From assembly GCA_001936135.1 (NCBI GenBank), contig CP012810.1:1922001-1986000 (forward strand): 64,000 nucleotides of DNA. The letters run 5' to 3'. This document shows positions 18,359 through 32,200 of the stretch, piece after piece. The number at the start of each line of letters is the position of its first letter. Position 1 is the first letter of the stretch. This DNA is from Saccharomycopsis fibuligera x Saccharomycopsis cf. fibuligera (taxonomy: Eukaryota; Ascomycota; Saccharomycetes; Ascoideales; Saccharomycopsidaceae). The translations under genes and the position numbers were made by a program. The notes below the pieces were generated by a model. The model was not told where the DNA came from. It saw only the letters and a list, made by a program, of their open reading frames with translations, and searched no databases.

Positions 18359-19703
18359 ATTTTTGCACTAACCTTTCTTTATAATTATTTTTCTTGGTTC
18401 TAATTCTCTCTCTTTTTTTTTCCAGTTGTTTATGGTGTGCTTTTATGGTAATTTGACTATATGTTTTTCTTTTCTGCTTTTTTTTTTCTTATTCCAAATA
18501 TTATTTTGCATTTTGTGGAGTTTTACACGAGTTTAAAAAGAAAATTACATTTATTATAATAACGTATATTCTGACATAGATACTATTGATTTTTGTGTTG
18601 TGGTGCGTGCGTAAGCCGATGCTTTCCCATTTACTTAAGTGCCTGTAATATAAGTCTGTGGGCAACACGCCAAATTCCCTTTACACTTGGATCTAATCAC
18701 CGTATCCTTTTCATATTTTTCTTTCTGTTTTTTCCTTCATCATTTCCCTTCCATTCCGAGACATCCGATACATCGGTGGGGAAACTAGAGCATGAAGGAT
18801 AGCAATGAAGAATGCTTTGATTGTGAAAAAACTGAGTTCAGCTGTCTTATGAGGATGCGGCTACAGCTTCCATATGCTGCTTAACTCGTCAGTTCACTCA
18901 TCCGACCAATAAAAGTAAAAAAAAAAAAAATACGAGTAGTGTGTCGACTCTTCACAAAGTTTTAACTCAAAGTAGTCTTTATATTAATATGACTTTAACC
19001 CTGGGCGCAGATAGTTATTATTTTTTATTACAATAATCGCGCTACTAAAAATTATAATTACTAAATTTACCAGTGCTATATTTATTTGACGCTAATTCCC
19101 ACTTAAATAGTATTCAGCAAAGTCCTTTTAGCGCATTTCAAAGAAAGCGGCATTTCAACAATAAAGTAAGTGCAATTCTACACGAAAGACAGTGATTATC
19201 TCGACCATGCCCCAAGTACATACTTGACTACTCTGGTAGCCTACTGTTTTGAGGTACGGTACGGTACGGTACATACATGCTCATGTTGATAATATTATGA
19301 GGTGCTATTAGTAATTATGGATGTGTGCACTACTGATGCAATAAGACGTACTAATACGCGATAGGGTTCTGACACTAACATAATTTGCCACTCACCCGCC
19401 CCTCTAGCCCATTGCACGGTGCCCCCAACCATCACACGAGGTTCTGATTGGCTATCACATGATCTGCTAGCAAGCTTGGAAAATTTTTTATTTTTATTTT
19501 TTTTTTTGTTCTATTTTTTGTGGTGAAAGTGAAAATGGTTTAAAAAAAGGGTAAGCACAAAACTCCCAGAATTTACCCTTCAGTTCCACTCAAATCTTCC
19601 ACTCTAGATTTCTTTCTTTAAGGGTAACTTTGCCAGAAACTACCTCATCTCTGCTCTAGCAGCATCCACGAACCAAACCATCCCATTGGGCATAAACACA
19701 AGA
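18359..19703. promoter_or_regulatory. MDH terminator / REB1 promoter region
   Basis: T-rich 3' sequence follows MDH. A (GGTAC)n tandem repeat lies at about 19253-19272. Three copies of TTACCCT (either strand) lie at about 19549-19627 upstream of REB1. No RNA gene is visible, and a 69-codon frame near 18593 looks spurious. Confidence 0.5.
19549..19627. promoter_or_regulatory. Three TTACCCT Reb1-like sites upstream of REB1
   Basis: GGGTAA at 19549-19554, TTACCC at 19573-19578 and GGGTAA at 19622-19627 all extend to TTACCCT. They lie 77-155 bases before the REB1 ATG. The yeast Reb1 core is TTACCCG, and S. cerevisiae REB1 is known to autoregulate through sites in its own promoter. Confidence 0.5.
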
Positions 19704-20982
19704 ATGAGTCTTGCTGACAACGATACTGCTGACGCATTGGCCTCTCTTGGTGGCGAACACGACCATGGTCACGAACATAGCCATAATAACAAAAACGCTA
19801 CCGACAATGCTTCCAAGGACGATGCTGGCGACAGTGACAATAACAATGACCGCGACAACGGCAGCGTGAAATCTTTAGATGATGATGACGCGTCGCATGC
19901 TTTTGGCGCTGATGACAAGGACAACAACGATACCCACAATCACAACAACCATGAAGGTGAAAACAGTAGCGATAATGCTGAAAATGACAACAACAACAAC
20001 AACAACAATAATAATAATAATAATCACGATAACAGTAATGACAGTAGCAATAATAATCAAAACACCAACAATGCTAGTAATAATGGCAGTCACCAATCTC
20101 ATTCCTCGAATACTAACGCGTCAGGCAGCGCCAATGGTGACAATAACACCTCAATTTCCAATGATGCCGTCGAAGCTGCTGTTATGAGATATGTTGGCGG
20201 CACGGATTTCAATCAATGGACAGCTGGATTCTTGGATGAAGAACTCGGTGCCCCTCCTGCTCCTGTCCCACAAGCACATTCTACTGCTACAGTGGCTAGA
20301 GTTAACATTCCTGCTAGTCCAGGTAAACCACAGCAAACGGGCAAAGGTGCTGGCAGAGGCAAAAAAGCAAATAATAACGCGTCTGACGCTCAAGATGGCG
20401 AGCCAAAGAAGAAAAAAAGAAAGGCTAATAATGCAACTGTTGTTACTGCTGCTGTTGGCAATTCTTCTGGTGGCCAAGGTGGTAGTTCTTCTGTTCAAAA
20501 AACTAACGCGTTAGTTGACCCAGAATTAGCTCAATTGGATAGTTCTACAAATGAGCATGACCAGTTGGTGCAAGCTGCAATCAATGACGCGAAAGAATTA
20601 GCCCAGCTTTCTTCTTTTGACCAAGAATATATCATTCAGCAACAGCATCAGCAGCAACAGCAGCAGCAACATCAACAACATCAACAACAACAACAACAGC
20701 ACCCACAACACCCACAGCAACAACAGCAACAGCACCCACAACACCCACAGCAACAACAGCAACAGCATCCATTACCACAACAGCAACAACATCAGTTACA
20801 GGAGCAACAGCAACAGCCTCAACAACAACAGCAACAATCTCAGGCCCAAGATCAACACGGTAATTCTTCAGTGCAAAGTCAAGAAAATGAGAACGCGTCA
20901 AGCAACGCGTCTTTGGGACCTCCAGTTGGTGATTTCAATACCCAAGCTCATCAAGCCCATCTTCAGCAACACCAGCAGCAGC

Positions 20983-21016
<34 letters not shown>

Positions 21017-22934
21017 TGTTCAACAACAACAGCCTCAACAGCCTCAACAACAACAACAACACCACCACCACCAACAGCCTCAACAACAACAGCAACAACA
21101 ACGTCAACAACAGTTGGCCACTCAAAATGCATACCAACAACTTTCTCAGCATAATCCTCACCAACATCCTGAATTGGCAGGTGGTATTGCCAACTTGAAC
21201 ACTAGTGAAGTTGCTACGTTAGTGGCTCAAGCTGCCACTACTGCTGGTTCATTTGTGACTAATCGTCCTCACGGAAAGATGTTTTCTAAAGAAGAGCATG
21301 AGGCTATCGAAAAGTTCATATATGCTTATCGTCAGATCCATAAAATATCTGAAACGGATATTCGTAAAAGAATCTGGTCCAATACCAGAGTTAAAGACAA
21401 TTTTTGGGAGTCTTTACAAAAAGTGTTGCCTCATAGAACTAGAGCCTCAGTGTATAAGCATGTTAGAAGAGCCTACCATATTTTTGCAGTGAGAGCTAAA
21501 TGGTCGCCTGAAGATGATGCCAAGTTAGGGGCATTGGCAAGAGAAAAAGAAGGTCAGTGGAAAGCTATCGGGGAAATCATGGGAAGAATGCCCGAGGATT
21601 GCAGAGATAGATGGAGAAATTATGTGAAATGTGGTAGTAATCGTGCACAGAATAAATGGTCCGAGGAAGAAGAAGATAAATTGAAGGGAATTATTCATGA
21701 AATTTTCCAGAACAATCCACATAATCCTGTTATTAATTGGACAGTAGTTAGCGAAAAGATGGCTGGTCAACGCTCAAGAATTCAATGTCGTTATAAATGG
21801 AACAAGTTGTTAAAAAGACAAGCAACTCTTAGAGCTTCTAATATGGATCAAGAAGATAGATTCTGGCTTGTCAGTAGATTGAAAGAATTACAATTTGAAG
21901 ATGAATCACAAATTGAATGGGATGCATTAGCTTCGTTACATCCAAGAAATTATTGGACTGGTAGTGATTTCAAGGTTTGTTTTGAAAAAATGAGATCGTC
22001 AATCAAGGACTTCAAAAACAAAAAGATGGATGAAATTTGCAATAATTTAATGAGCGATTTGTATCATGGAGTTAGTCGTATTCAAGGTCCTCCAGCTGGA
22101 CTGACGGTTATTGCTAATAATGATATTCTTAATGCTATTAACAGTGCTAAGTTTGCTACTGCTACAAATGGCAATAACAACAATAATAATGGCAATAGTA
22201 ATAACAATAACAACAATGGACATGTTCCATCATCTGAGGAAGCAGCGGCCGCTGCTGCTGCTGCTGCTGCTGCTGCCGCCGCTGCCGCCGCCGCCGCTGC
22301 CAATCCAAATCTTTTCGACATGAATCTGATTGTTGGTGAACAACAACACCACCAACAGCAGCATCAGCAAAATCAACAACAACAGCAACAACATCAGCTC
22401 ACCCAACAAGAACGTCAAGAAAGACAGGCACAACTTGCTGCAGTTCAAGCACAGGTTGCTCAAGCAGCTCAAGTTGCTGCAGAACGTTCAATGGCTGCTC
22501 AAGCAGCGGAGGCAGTTGCTCATGCTCAAGCTCAAGCACAGGCACAAGCACATGCTCAAGGTGCTAATGGTGACGGTAATGATATTGGTGATGGTCATAT
22601 TGCAGTAAAGGAAGAAATTATTAAGCAAGTTGGACAAGATCATCGCGATAATAATGGCCAAGAACATAACCACAATAATAATAGTCAAGTTGATGACAAT
22701 ATTGATGGTAATCTTGATGGTGGTAATGAAAGTATTAACCGTCACAATAGCAACGATAATGATAATGATGAAGAGCAAAAGAAGCGATTGCAAGAGCAGC
22801 ATCAGCATGAACAACATCAACAACAACAACAACAAGAAGAGCAAGAACAAGGTGAACCTTCAGTTGATGACGTTAATTCAATTGCTAGTGCTGCTGTTGC
22901 TGCGGTTAGTAATGATAATTACTTATGGAGATGA
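19704..22934 (+). CDS. REB1: General regulatory factor Reb1 (Myb-type), with long Q/N/A tracts
   Basis: Reb1 is a nuclear DNA-binding factor that positions nucleosome-free regions and ends Pol I or Pol II transcription. The 1076-residue product starts at ATG 19704 (MSLADNDTADALASL), since the longer frame begins at TTG. The Myb/SANT region spans about residues 525-785: FSKEEHEAIEKFIYAYRQ, KWSPEDDAKLGALAREKEGQWKAIG, RMPEDCRDRWRNYVK, KWSEEEEDKL and QRSRIQCRYKWNKLLKR. The flanks are low complexity: an acidic N/D/H-rich N-terminus, polyQ/His blocks (about 310-370 and 418-470), a polyalanine run (about 846-866) and an Asn/Gln-rich tail. A basic KKKKRK around residue 238 could be a nuclear signal. 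Yeast Reb1 is about 810 residues; the excess is in these tracts. Confidence 0.93.
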
Positions 22935-25221
22935 TTATTACCGTCTAAGAGTTGGCTGGTTTTACTTGCAACGATTATACATCAAGCCAAATTTTCTAAA
23001 AATTCTCCACTGGCCATATGGCCAACTAACTCAAAAAAATAGTGTTTCCGGTCTATAAAGACGGCGGCACTTTTTTATTGTAATGTACTGCTGTTTACTA
23101 TGTCAGTTTTTTTACTTGTTTTAGTTGTATTCTTATTTTTTCTGTTAACATTTTATTTTTGTTTTGTCAACTTAGTTTTTTATAACCCTTTTTTCAACCA
23201 TTTTATTTTTTGATTTTGATTTTAATTTCCTTTTTTTGATTTACTTTGTTATTTTCACTTTTTATTTTATCCTTACTGTTATTTTTATATTTTATGTAAA
23301 CTACAAGAATTGAATCTTATGTTGTATATTTTTATTAGCGTTTTTTCGTTTAGTTCCTTTTACTTTATGTTCATATTTTCATAGCCATAGCGTATCGCAG
23401 CAAAAATCATCCCGTAGTTTGTTTGTTTTCGGACGTGGAAAGACTTTCATCTTGAATTTCCTTTTGTTACATCAACGGACTATACTGTACATTGCTATAG
23501 CTCAAGCTCATGTATAATGATTTTGTTGGTGCACTTGGCGGATGGAGAAATACAAATTTGGCCCTCCATCGAGATTTTCGTAGCATGCATATCCGTGTAT
23601 ATCAGCCCTCCCCTGCTGTTATGATATCAGCATCATTTGCTTTTACTCTTTGACCGGAGCTAAAAAAACCCGTGTGAAGTTGTAGCTATATATATATATA
23701 TGTGTGTGTGTTGCCGACTACCTCTAAGACAAAAAATTTTTTATTTTTTTATTTTGCCTATTTTAAACATGGAAACTCCATGGTGCCATGTCTTCTAGGG
23801 AAAATCTTTTAGAGTTATTGCGGGAGCTTTTGATATTCATAATTGGTTATCAGTTTTGCAGCCTGCTCGTAAGATTCCGCACAGCATCTCCTAATTATTT
23901 TTTTTTTTTTGTGTGACAATAAAAAAAAGCCTATAAAAGCAAAACAAAACAAACCAAACCATATGGCCTTGGTAAGAGCCTCTTGGAAAGCAAATGGGTT
24001 TACGCTAAACACAAGGGATAGCAGGATGCCGAACGTTGCTCACATTGTAATTTTAAAGCTGTCAAAATTAATGTTTTTGATTGTAGGTCAGAAATGATGA
24101 GCGTTAATTTCCTTTTGGAGATCAAACACTCTCGGGTGGTTGCAACCTCGGATATACAAACAAGGATGAACAGACTATGCAGACTTTTAAACGAATACAA
24201 TCAAAAAAAAAAAAAAAAAAAAAAATACAAAGTAAAACTCTGTGAGGTTTAACCACCACAAATGTGTAGCTCGAAATACGGGTTAAAAAGGATTTTTCGA
24301 CATTTTCAAATCAATTTTTGCTCACTTGGCTGGTTTGAGTCAAGACCACAGTTCAGTAGTTTTCCTTTTTATATAGTTGTTTATGTTCTAAAATGCGAAT
24401 AACTTCCTCGAACCAAGGAGGTTTTGTGGGAATTGAGCAAGCTTCATGTGCTTATTTTTTTAGATGCTGCGTCTTCGTTAACAGCAATGTAGCTCTCCGA
24501 TTCTGTGAAGCGCGATACATTGATCGTCAATATTGGCGTAAATCTTTGACCTTTTAGCGACACTATGTGACAACTACTTTTACAGTCGTTTATTCAAATT
24601 TTGGTCCTGTCAAAGAGTCCCCTTATCAAGCCAACGCATAAATTGGGTATGTTCAGCTGACTCCACTTGAGGCATGGTCAATGGAAATATACGTTGTTGT
24701 TATTTTTTACCTTCTTTTTTTTTTTTTGTCCAATAGAGAAACAGTGGCTAAAGATATATATTCCCAATATATATCTTATTCCTAAGTACAACCTCGGGGT
24801 TCGGTTTACGCCACGAAAGAGATATATCTATACGAATTCAAATAAAGAGACAATAAGATCAACATTATGTTTTTTTTTTTTTTCAATATGACCAGCCTAT
24901 TTGTCTATGAATGCTTGTCTGACGGCCAGTGCTCTCTTTCGCACCGCAAATCTAAGCTCTCTGAAGAACCTTACTATTGTATAGCATCATAGCGTCGAAG
25001 CTCAAAGAACGCTATTACCAATTTTTTTAGAGCAACTGTATCTCGATGATTTGCTACTTGTGCATTATATGCTATGCAAAAGACCTTGGTGATGGTTCCT
25101 AAACAATACAATTCAAAATCTCTCTCTCGAGCGCGAAGATCGATAGATTATTAATTCTTATAAGGTACAATTGAACGCTACAGGCGTGCCTTGTTTGCCA
25201 TGTTTTTATGCGCATGCACGC

Positions 25222-25223
<2 letters not shown>

Positions 25224-25259
<36 letters not shown>
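25224..25259. repeat. A36 homopolymer
   Basis: An uninterrupted run of about 36 A follows a GC-rich GCGCATGCACGCGC patch inside the gene desert. Confidence 0.9.
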
Positions 25260-25261
<2 letters not shown>

Positions 25262-28200
25262 GAGGGAAAAAGAAATATCTTGGATTAGAAAAAGATCGAG
25301 ATTGTAACTTCCAATTTAACAGATAGGAAATTATCTACAGCCTAAACTGCGACGATTCAATTACTAAAACTGCATGGAAAATTTTCAGTGAACCTGTGAT
25401 GTAATCATTGAGTTGAACACAAGATTTTTAGTTTTTATTGTTATTGTATATGCCGGAAACTGAAAGATCTGGTATGGTGCCCATAAGGTAGATGAGCTGC
25501 ACTGTGCATCGCAACATTTTTTTTTTTTTTTTTTGCGGGAACGTTTCTCTTTTCAAAGAGTTTGTTGAAATTTTAAATTAAACAAGATTTTAAATTCACA
25601 TCTGTGCTCATGAACTGTAACAGCAACTATGGCCGTAATGTAAGGGCTCGTATCAAAAGCTTTTTTGATATCAAAACATATACATTTCAACCATATTTTT
25701 AATTTAATGCCAAGACATAAGATAATAGAAATTTTCAGGAAAGCAATTATGGAAGCCAGAGCAGCGTACTGGCTGGCTACCTTTTTTTTTTTTTTCAGTT
25801 TTCCTGAAATCAGAAAAAGATTTTGTATGTACGTCATATTTATCTGGCTTAAGACTTACAATAGAAGTCGTACAGGAAATAAAGAAAGTAAAAAAGTAAA
25901 ATAGAAAGCAATCAAGTAGACGCAGCTAGTCCTTTGGCTAGCCCACCGGCTGTTCTCAATAATTATTAGATGAATGCTTTTTTGATTACCAGTCAGAAAT
26001 CCTTTTCCCAATTCAGGATTCATAAGAATAGTAATGGTTCAGTAGCGCGTGTATAGCCATATATGATAAAGGCCTTAGGCCACTGATTACTTCCAAGTTC
26101 TGCAGGCATGAGTCAGTTGTATTCTTAAGATTAGCAGGAAAATTACCTAACAAAAGTGGAAAGCAAGCTTTTAGATCTATAGCGTGTTAAATAGCGCACG
26201 TATAAAAGTTTTGACAGCTTCAACTGATTAACTATTACCAAAACCTTATTTGAAAGCTTAAACATTTATTGAGAAAAGACAAAAAGGGAATAAAGTAGAA
26301 ACGATCAAGTACAATTGCTGATATAGTGTAAAAATCAAAACCAAAAAGTCAAAAACAAACCTTTATTAGGAGTTTTGAATTTCGTAAATCCCGTAAAAGC
26401 TTAAGAGAAACAATAACAATACCATCAAACTTTAACTTCATTTTCTGATCAAATCGATGATATTTTTACATGCCAGCTCTTTTTACCTTATACTGAAATC
26501 CTTGACAAGTCTGCATGAAAATTTTGGCAGCATGTAGGCTTCCGTGCTAAACCCAATTGAATCTCACCGCTTGTTAAAGTATCAATTACAGATCCTTGAA
26601 GTTAAAACCGGGCTGTATCTTCAACAAAAGGATGCTTAACGTTACACTCCAAGATGCCAGAAATCGTGAGTTGATGTCTTTTGTTATTTTTTTTCTTTTA
26701 ATCCTTACCTTCTCTTTTAATTTCTAGTAGTAAAACTACTGCATCTTTTGTTTTTGACTGACTTGTCGTTCCCCGTTAAATATTTTCGCTAACTTTTACA
26801 GCTCGTTTTAGGGAGCATGCTCTGGTTGTGTACAGCTCGTAAAAATGAAGTGGCTGAACAAAGTACATACACATCGCGATTCGATTGGTATGTATAGTCC
26901 ATCAATCAGGAACAGGTATCAGAACGTTGAAACTCATGTGGCAGTCAATGACTTTTTACTGAAGAATAAGTTAATCAATAGGTGAAGAGGTGAGTTTCTG
27001 TTGCAAAAAAGAACTCATTTTAGTTTCATGTTACAGTTAACCTGAAATGGAAAATGTTGAAAGACTGCTTTAATGTTGATATAAAATTTTAACTGAATTA
27101 AAATACTAAGGCGCTGAAAAGACTTGAGAAAATACTTCTGGCTTTACAGAAATATACACCTCGTGGTATTGAGAATAGGAGTTCCCAAGACAATACCAAA
27201 CCTTGTCAAAAAGATACAGCAATGCGATTGATGCATGTTCATGTCATATTTTGTATATAAGAAGAAGCATGCAGCATCGTGCAGTGGACAATTAAAAGCA
27301 ATATTTATCAATCTCTAAAACCTCCCAGCTGACACTATAGGTGTGTGAATGTTCTCGAAAAAATCTAGATTGGGAAAAACATAGCGTATAAAATAAGGTT
27401 GGATTTCTGATTGTAACATCCTAAATTGCTAAATTCAAAAACCATATTAAGATCTTTTTTTTCTCGCGCGGCTTTCTCTTCTCTCGTAAGGCTGTACAGA
27501 TTAAATATACGCCGCGGGTACGCGTAGTCTTTGAGTTTTTTCTTAGCAATTTGTTAGCTATCTTTTTCAAAGGGCAAACTTAAATGGTTAGTAGTAAATT
27601 TATTTAACCAATGTGTTACAGACGTGTAATAACTATGCCATAGTTTCCAAAAATTACACTTAAAAAAACATTACTGTAATATAATTTGATGTAAGCAATG
27701 AAGTTGTGAAACTAATTTATTTAATAATAAATTCTTTTGTTTAAAAACTGCTTCAATATAGCCAGTTTCTTATTTCATGTTTTTATTTCTTTTTGCAAAC
27801 GTTTGATGTAGACATTGAATGTCTTCAAAAACAAATGAACTAACTCGTTAGAAAACTAGCATATGTGTGTACTTTTTTACGACAATATTAAGCAGAAGTT
27901 TAAACTCTTCGCTAGAGACCTCCTATTGTTATCCATATTGATGTATATAAATTTAGCTAAGGTCTGTTTATGTCAAGAATGTACAAACTGGTGATGGTTT
28001 ACCAAATTATAACGGTTATTTATATTTTGCTGGCCTTTAACAATTTAAATTGCTACGAGTAATGGAATTCTTCTTAGTTTATGTTTAAAATACTAAGGAA
28101 AGAAGCACCACTTCATTTTATTTTTTTTTTATTTTAGAATAAGTCAAGTGGCTACTTTTCCTATTAGTATATAGACTTTTTGCAAACTAATATTAGACAT

Positions 28201-29253
28201 AAATTGATTAGTAGCAAGGGGGAGCGTAGCCAAAGTAGCTAACAGGTCTCTCTAGTTATTCTTTTAGGCACTACCGTTTATTGCTAATATGATGCGGCAT
28301 TATATATGAAAGTAGCTGTCAAAGAATTGAATCTTACTGAATACAACACAACACTCACCAGTATCAATTTAAGCTTTTTTCTTCTCTTCCTAATGGAAAA
28401 GAAGATCACTTTGCCATTCCACAACAATCACATCACGGATCTAGCAATAAATAAGGAGAATTCAAGTACACACATTACAAAAGAGTCGCTTGTTTTTGTA
28501 TAGTTAACTTGAGTGCTAAATTTACTGGTTTTAATGCTTCTTTAGGGGCAAAACATATCTAAAGTTTCAACGTAAAGCTAAAATATAGACAGATCACTTG
28601 CTACTGCAGTTTTTTCGTTTCATTTCAGAGATCTGGGCTGGACCAGCCAAACTATGCTCAAAATCACTAGTTAACTGCCATGTTATGGCAACCGGCTTTT
28701 TCAAACAATTTTTTTCACATACTAAGAGTGAATTCACTTTTTCAACGATGATCTGACGCTTTAACGCAGCAAGACAGAAATGCTTTAAAGTTTAGTATTC
28801 TTGTCCTTACAGATGCCAGATGCAGCTGAATATTGTGGGTGCATATTGATGTGTCGTCATGCTTAGTGCCTAAAATTGCATCGAGAGACTACTATTAAAC
28901 GTCAATTGACAATTAATAATAAACAATAATATATCTATAGATCTGCATATATAGCGCTCTCTATTAACGCAATGACATGTGTGTATATGTGATGACTTAA
29001 ATGTTTGTATCGATTACACTTTAGTAAATACAATAGCAACTTATGTATTGATTTACAAATGTGGGTAGCTACGTCGCCGGGAACAGCTCTCACCCACTCC
29101 GCGTAATGATTAGCGCAATCTGTATTCCTTCCATATATGGCTATTGTATGGAGTTTTGTGACATTCTTCCTAAACTTAGAGCGGTACATAGAGCAGCTTT
29201 GCAGCCTTTCTTTCTCTCAAAAGCAATTTAAAAAATTGAAGAGTTTTCTGAAT

Positions 29254-29276
29254 GGGGGGGGGGGGGGGGGGGGGGG
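29254..29276. repeat. G23 homopolymer
   Basis: An uninterrupted run of about 23 G lies in AT-rich non-coding DNA. It is the only long G/C run in the window and could form a G-quadruplex. Run length in an assembly is approximate. Confidence 0.9.
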
Positions 29277-32200
29277 TTAAATTTTAGAGAATTATTATAA
29301 ACCAGATCATAATCTCAATATGTGCTACATTTTTTTCAAAAACAACTCATTTCGGGCTGCTTAGGATGTCTTAAACCGCAACAGCATGACTGCACCAGGG
29401 CCAGTCTGGAAACCGGACCTAAAGCTAGAAGCGTCTAATCAAGACACTTTCCATTTCTTTCTTTTTTGCTCGGTACCAAGCCTGTAAAGCAAAACAGTCG
29501 TGGACATCGTCATTACCGATACCTGATTGTAATTACCAAATAGACTTTTGTAGAAATACGAGGTTTAATAAAAAGGAATTTTTCAGCTTATTACTTCTAG
29601 AGATGTAAATGTTTAATTGCGAGCGTTTTCCATTATTGTTTCATACTTTTATTTTTCAAAATCCAAAAATGTAGTCTCGCATATTTACGACCTCAATCCT
29701 TACAAGGCAAATTTAAAAAGGCAAATATCATGAAGGAAGGAATCTGTTTAATGAAGCGAAGTCAAAATATGTTTACAGTATTCCTTATGCTTGGTGGCTT
29801 CGTAAATGGAGCGGGTTAATCGTTTTAAAGCTAATCCACTGATATGTAACCATGAATACTGGAAAAGGTTATTTGAGAGTTGATTATATTGTATACTAAT
29901 AGTTGAACTATCCAATTTCACACACATATTAAGCACATATACGAATAACATCTCAACCACAGTTTTTTTTTCTGTTTTTAATAACCTCTCATATTTGAAT
30001 ACCTTCTTTAAATTTTGCAGCTTTATTTCGTAAATGACAAAGGTGTACTTATATTTGAAAAACATTTTGAGTAGCTTTTTATCTCTAAATTTAAATTTTC
30101 AGCTAATTTCAAATGTTTCCTACCTATAGTTCTCCATTACAGGACCCAATTCTATTTGAATGAGATGGTATCCGCCTTACAGTGGACTTTTGAAGTGTAG
30201 TATGTAGACATACTTTACTAGGGTAGGGGACTTCAGCAAAAAATGCGCGAATTGTTTCTGAACACAACAGAAATTTAATGTTGCCCCACTGTCTAGTTGC
30301 TCTGTTGTCTCAGACAATCTGCCAAACGTGGGTTATGTTGGTTGAAAAAATAGCAAATGAACGTCTTATTCTGTTGTCTTAAACAGTATATTAACATACT
30401 GTCAGCGGCATTGGAAACTCGTAATTGCAGTGTGCTTTAATCGTTTTCTCTTCTGCTGTTGTAGCTGTGATTTAATTCATTCAACAATGTAGTTGAAAAT
30501 TTTATGCTTGACAAAGCTTTATTAGAAGAGGAAAAAAAAACAGCAAGAGTGAAGTGAAAAAGAAAATATCGCAGCGAAAACAAATCTACATGTAACCTGG
30601 TAGCTCAATTACTGCTATTATCGCCAGAAAACTTTCAACATAAATTATCAAGTCAAATCAAGAGGCGAGCTATTGAACAGAATTAATTGTGTTGTAGTTG
30701 AAAAGTGGAGCTAAATACACTTTGATATGCCCCCAGCTATGATACGCTAGTACAGTAGCTCACGATTGTTTACTACCCGAGCCTACAGATTTTCAGCTGT
30801 ACTTGTGCTTCTCTTGCTTGATGTTGCGCAGTATGTGGCGTATTGCATATGCCACTGCAGCACAAATATGCATTGATACACCAGTATATGTATTAATATG
30901 CGCTTTAGCAGTGCAGTGTTGAAGGTCTGTGGTGAATGCAGCTGCTGCAACTGCATAGTACTCCGTCCACAAGTGAGATTATTGCTCGCTCGCCAGCTGT
31001 CCGTGGCTCTTGCAAATAACACAAATTTATTAACATACTGGAGCATGCAGGATTGTGCATTATAAGCAGAAATGGAAGTTACGAGACGGTTTTTTAAGGA
31101 CCGAGACCTCAAGAATGGCTGAGGTAACAAATAATATTTGGTTTTCACAGTTTTGAACAAGGAACGGCAAAATTACATTTTGTATTAGTGAGATCCAAAG
31201 ATTACCGCGCTCAACTATTTTGCAAATCTGTTTGATGGATCGCTTCGTTGAGGTACAGTTCCCCAAAGAATGTATTCTTTGCCGGCGTAGACAATTAAAC
31301 AGAGGCGGTTGTTTACAAAAGTATTAGGAGAAAGAATGCAGACACAGATACCCGTGGTTTCCCTCATATGGACTACCACCTATCATGTTGGAAAGCAAAA
31401 TACATCAAATTTACACTCACAAACTTTTTTGAACAGATGCAATTGCCACCAATCGAGGTTTGCTTGAGGCCAAATGAAATAAGCCAGCGGCGAAGCCAAA
31501 TCGAACTTCGTTGTTCAAAATTCCCAGGCTTATTTATGCAATTAAGTGTTCCTGGTAATGTAAAATTAGTGTATGCTTCACAGGTCAAAATGACCAGTGA
31601 CGATTAAAACTTTTTTAGTGACAGTAATGATGAATTGACCGGTTATGATACCAGTAGACAACTTCGGGCATACAGAATATAAAGATGTAGTTGCATATCG
31701 AGACTCATATCTAGAACTTTAGTTCTAGTGTTTACTGCGCAAACAACACTTACCAGAACTACATGTACTCAATAATAAAGAAGAAGCTACTTTGACCGAG
31801 ACGCTCAGATGTTATTGCCCAGTGTTGATGTGATTGACACAATTGGTTTTCTCTTGTTCAGTTTGATTTTAGTTAATGTACACAGCTTCCATTTACGTGA
31901 CACTTTGCGACCTGCAAAACCCGGTGAATATCTGTTATTATTTATTTTTTGCTTAAGCACAATGTGTCAATAGGATGTCATAAGATTTTCTCTCGTGGCC
32001 TTTTCATTCACTTGAGTGGCTGTGAGTACTCAAAACTGTACAGACGTGACTTTCTACTGCTAGTTCGAGTGCCTTCTCAAATATCAGGCCCCGTATTCAA
32101 AATAGCTTTAAATTTGCTTAGTCTTTGCCAATTTTTTTTTGTTTATTTGTTTATTTTTGCTAATTGAATTAAAGCCTACATCACTGTTCTCAATTTTTTC

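Noticed and set aside
19875-22850. Many long antisense and frame-shifted frames across REB1
   Set aside because: They are repeat translations (polyV, polyL, polyN) shadowing CAA/CAG/AAC tracts.
26427-28793. Two TTAAAGTTT (Wor1-type) motifs in the desert
   Set aside because: Two hits in 11 kb of AT-rich DNA are close to chance.
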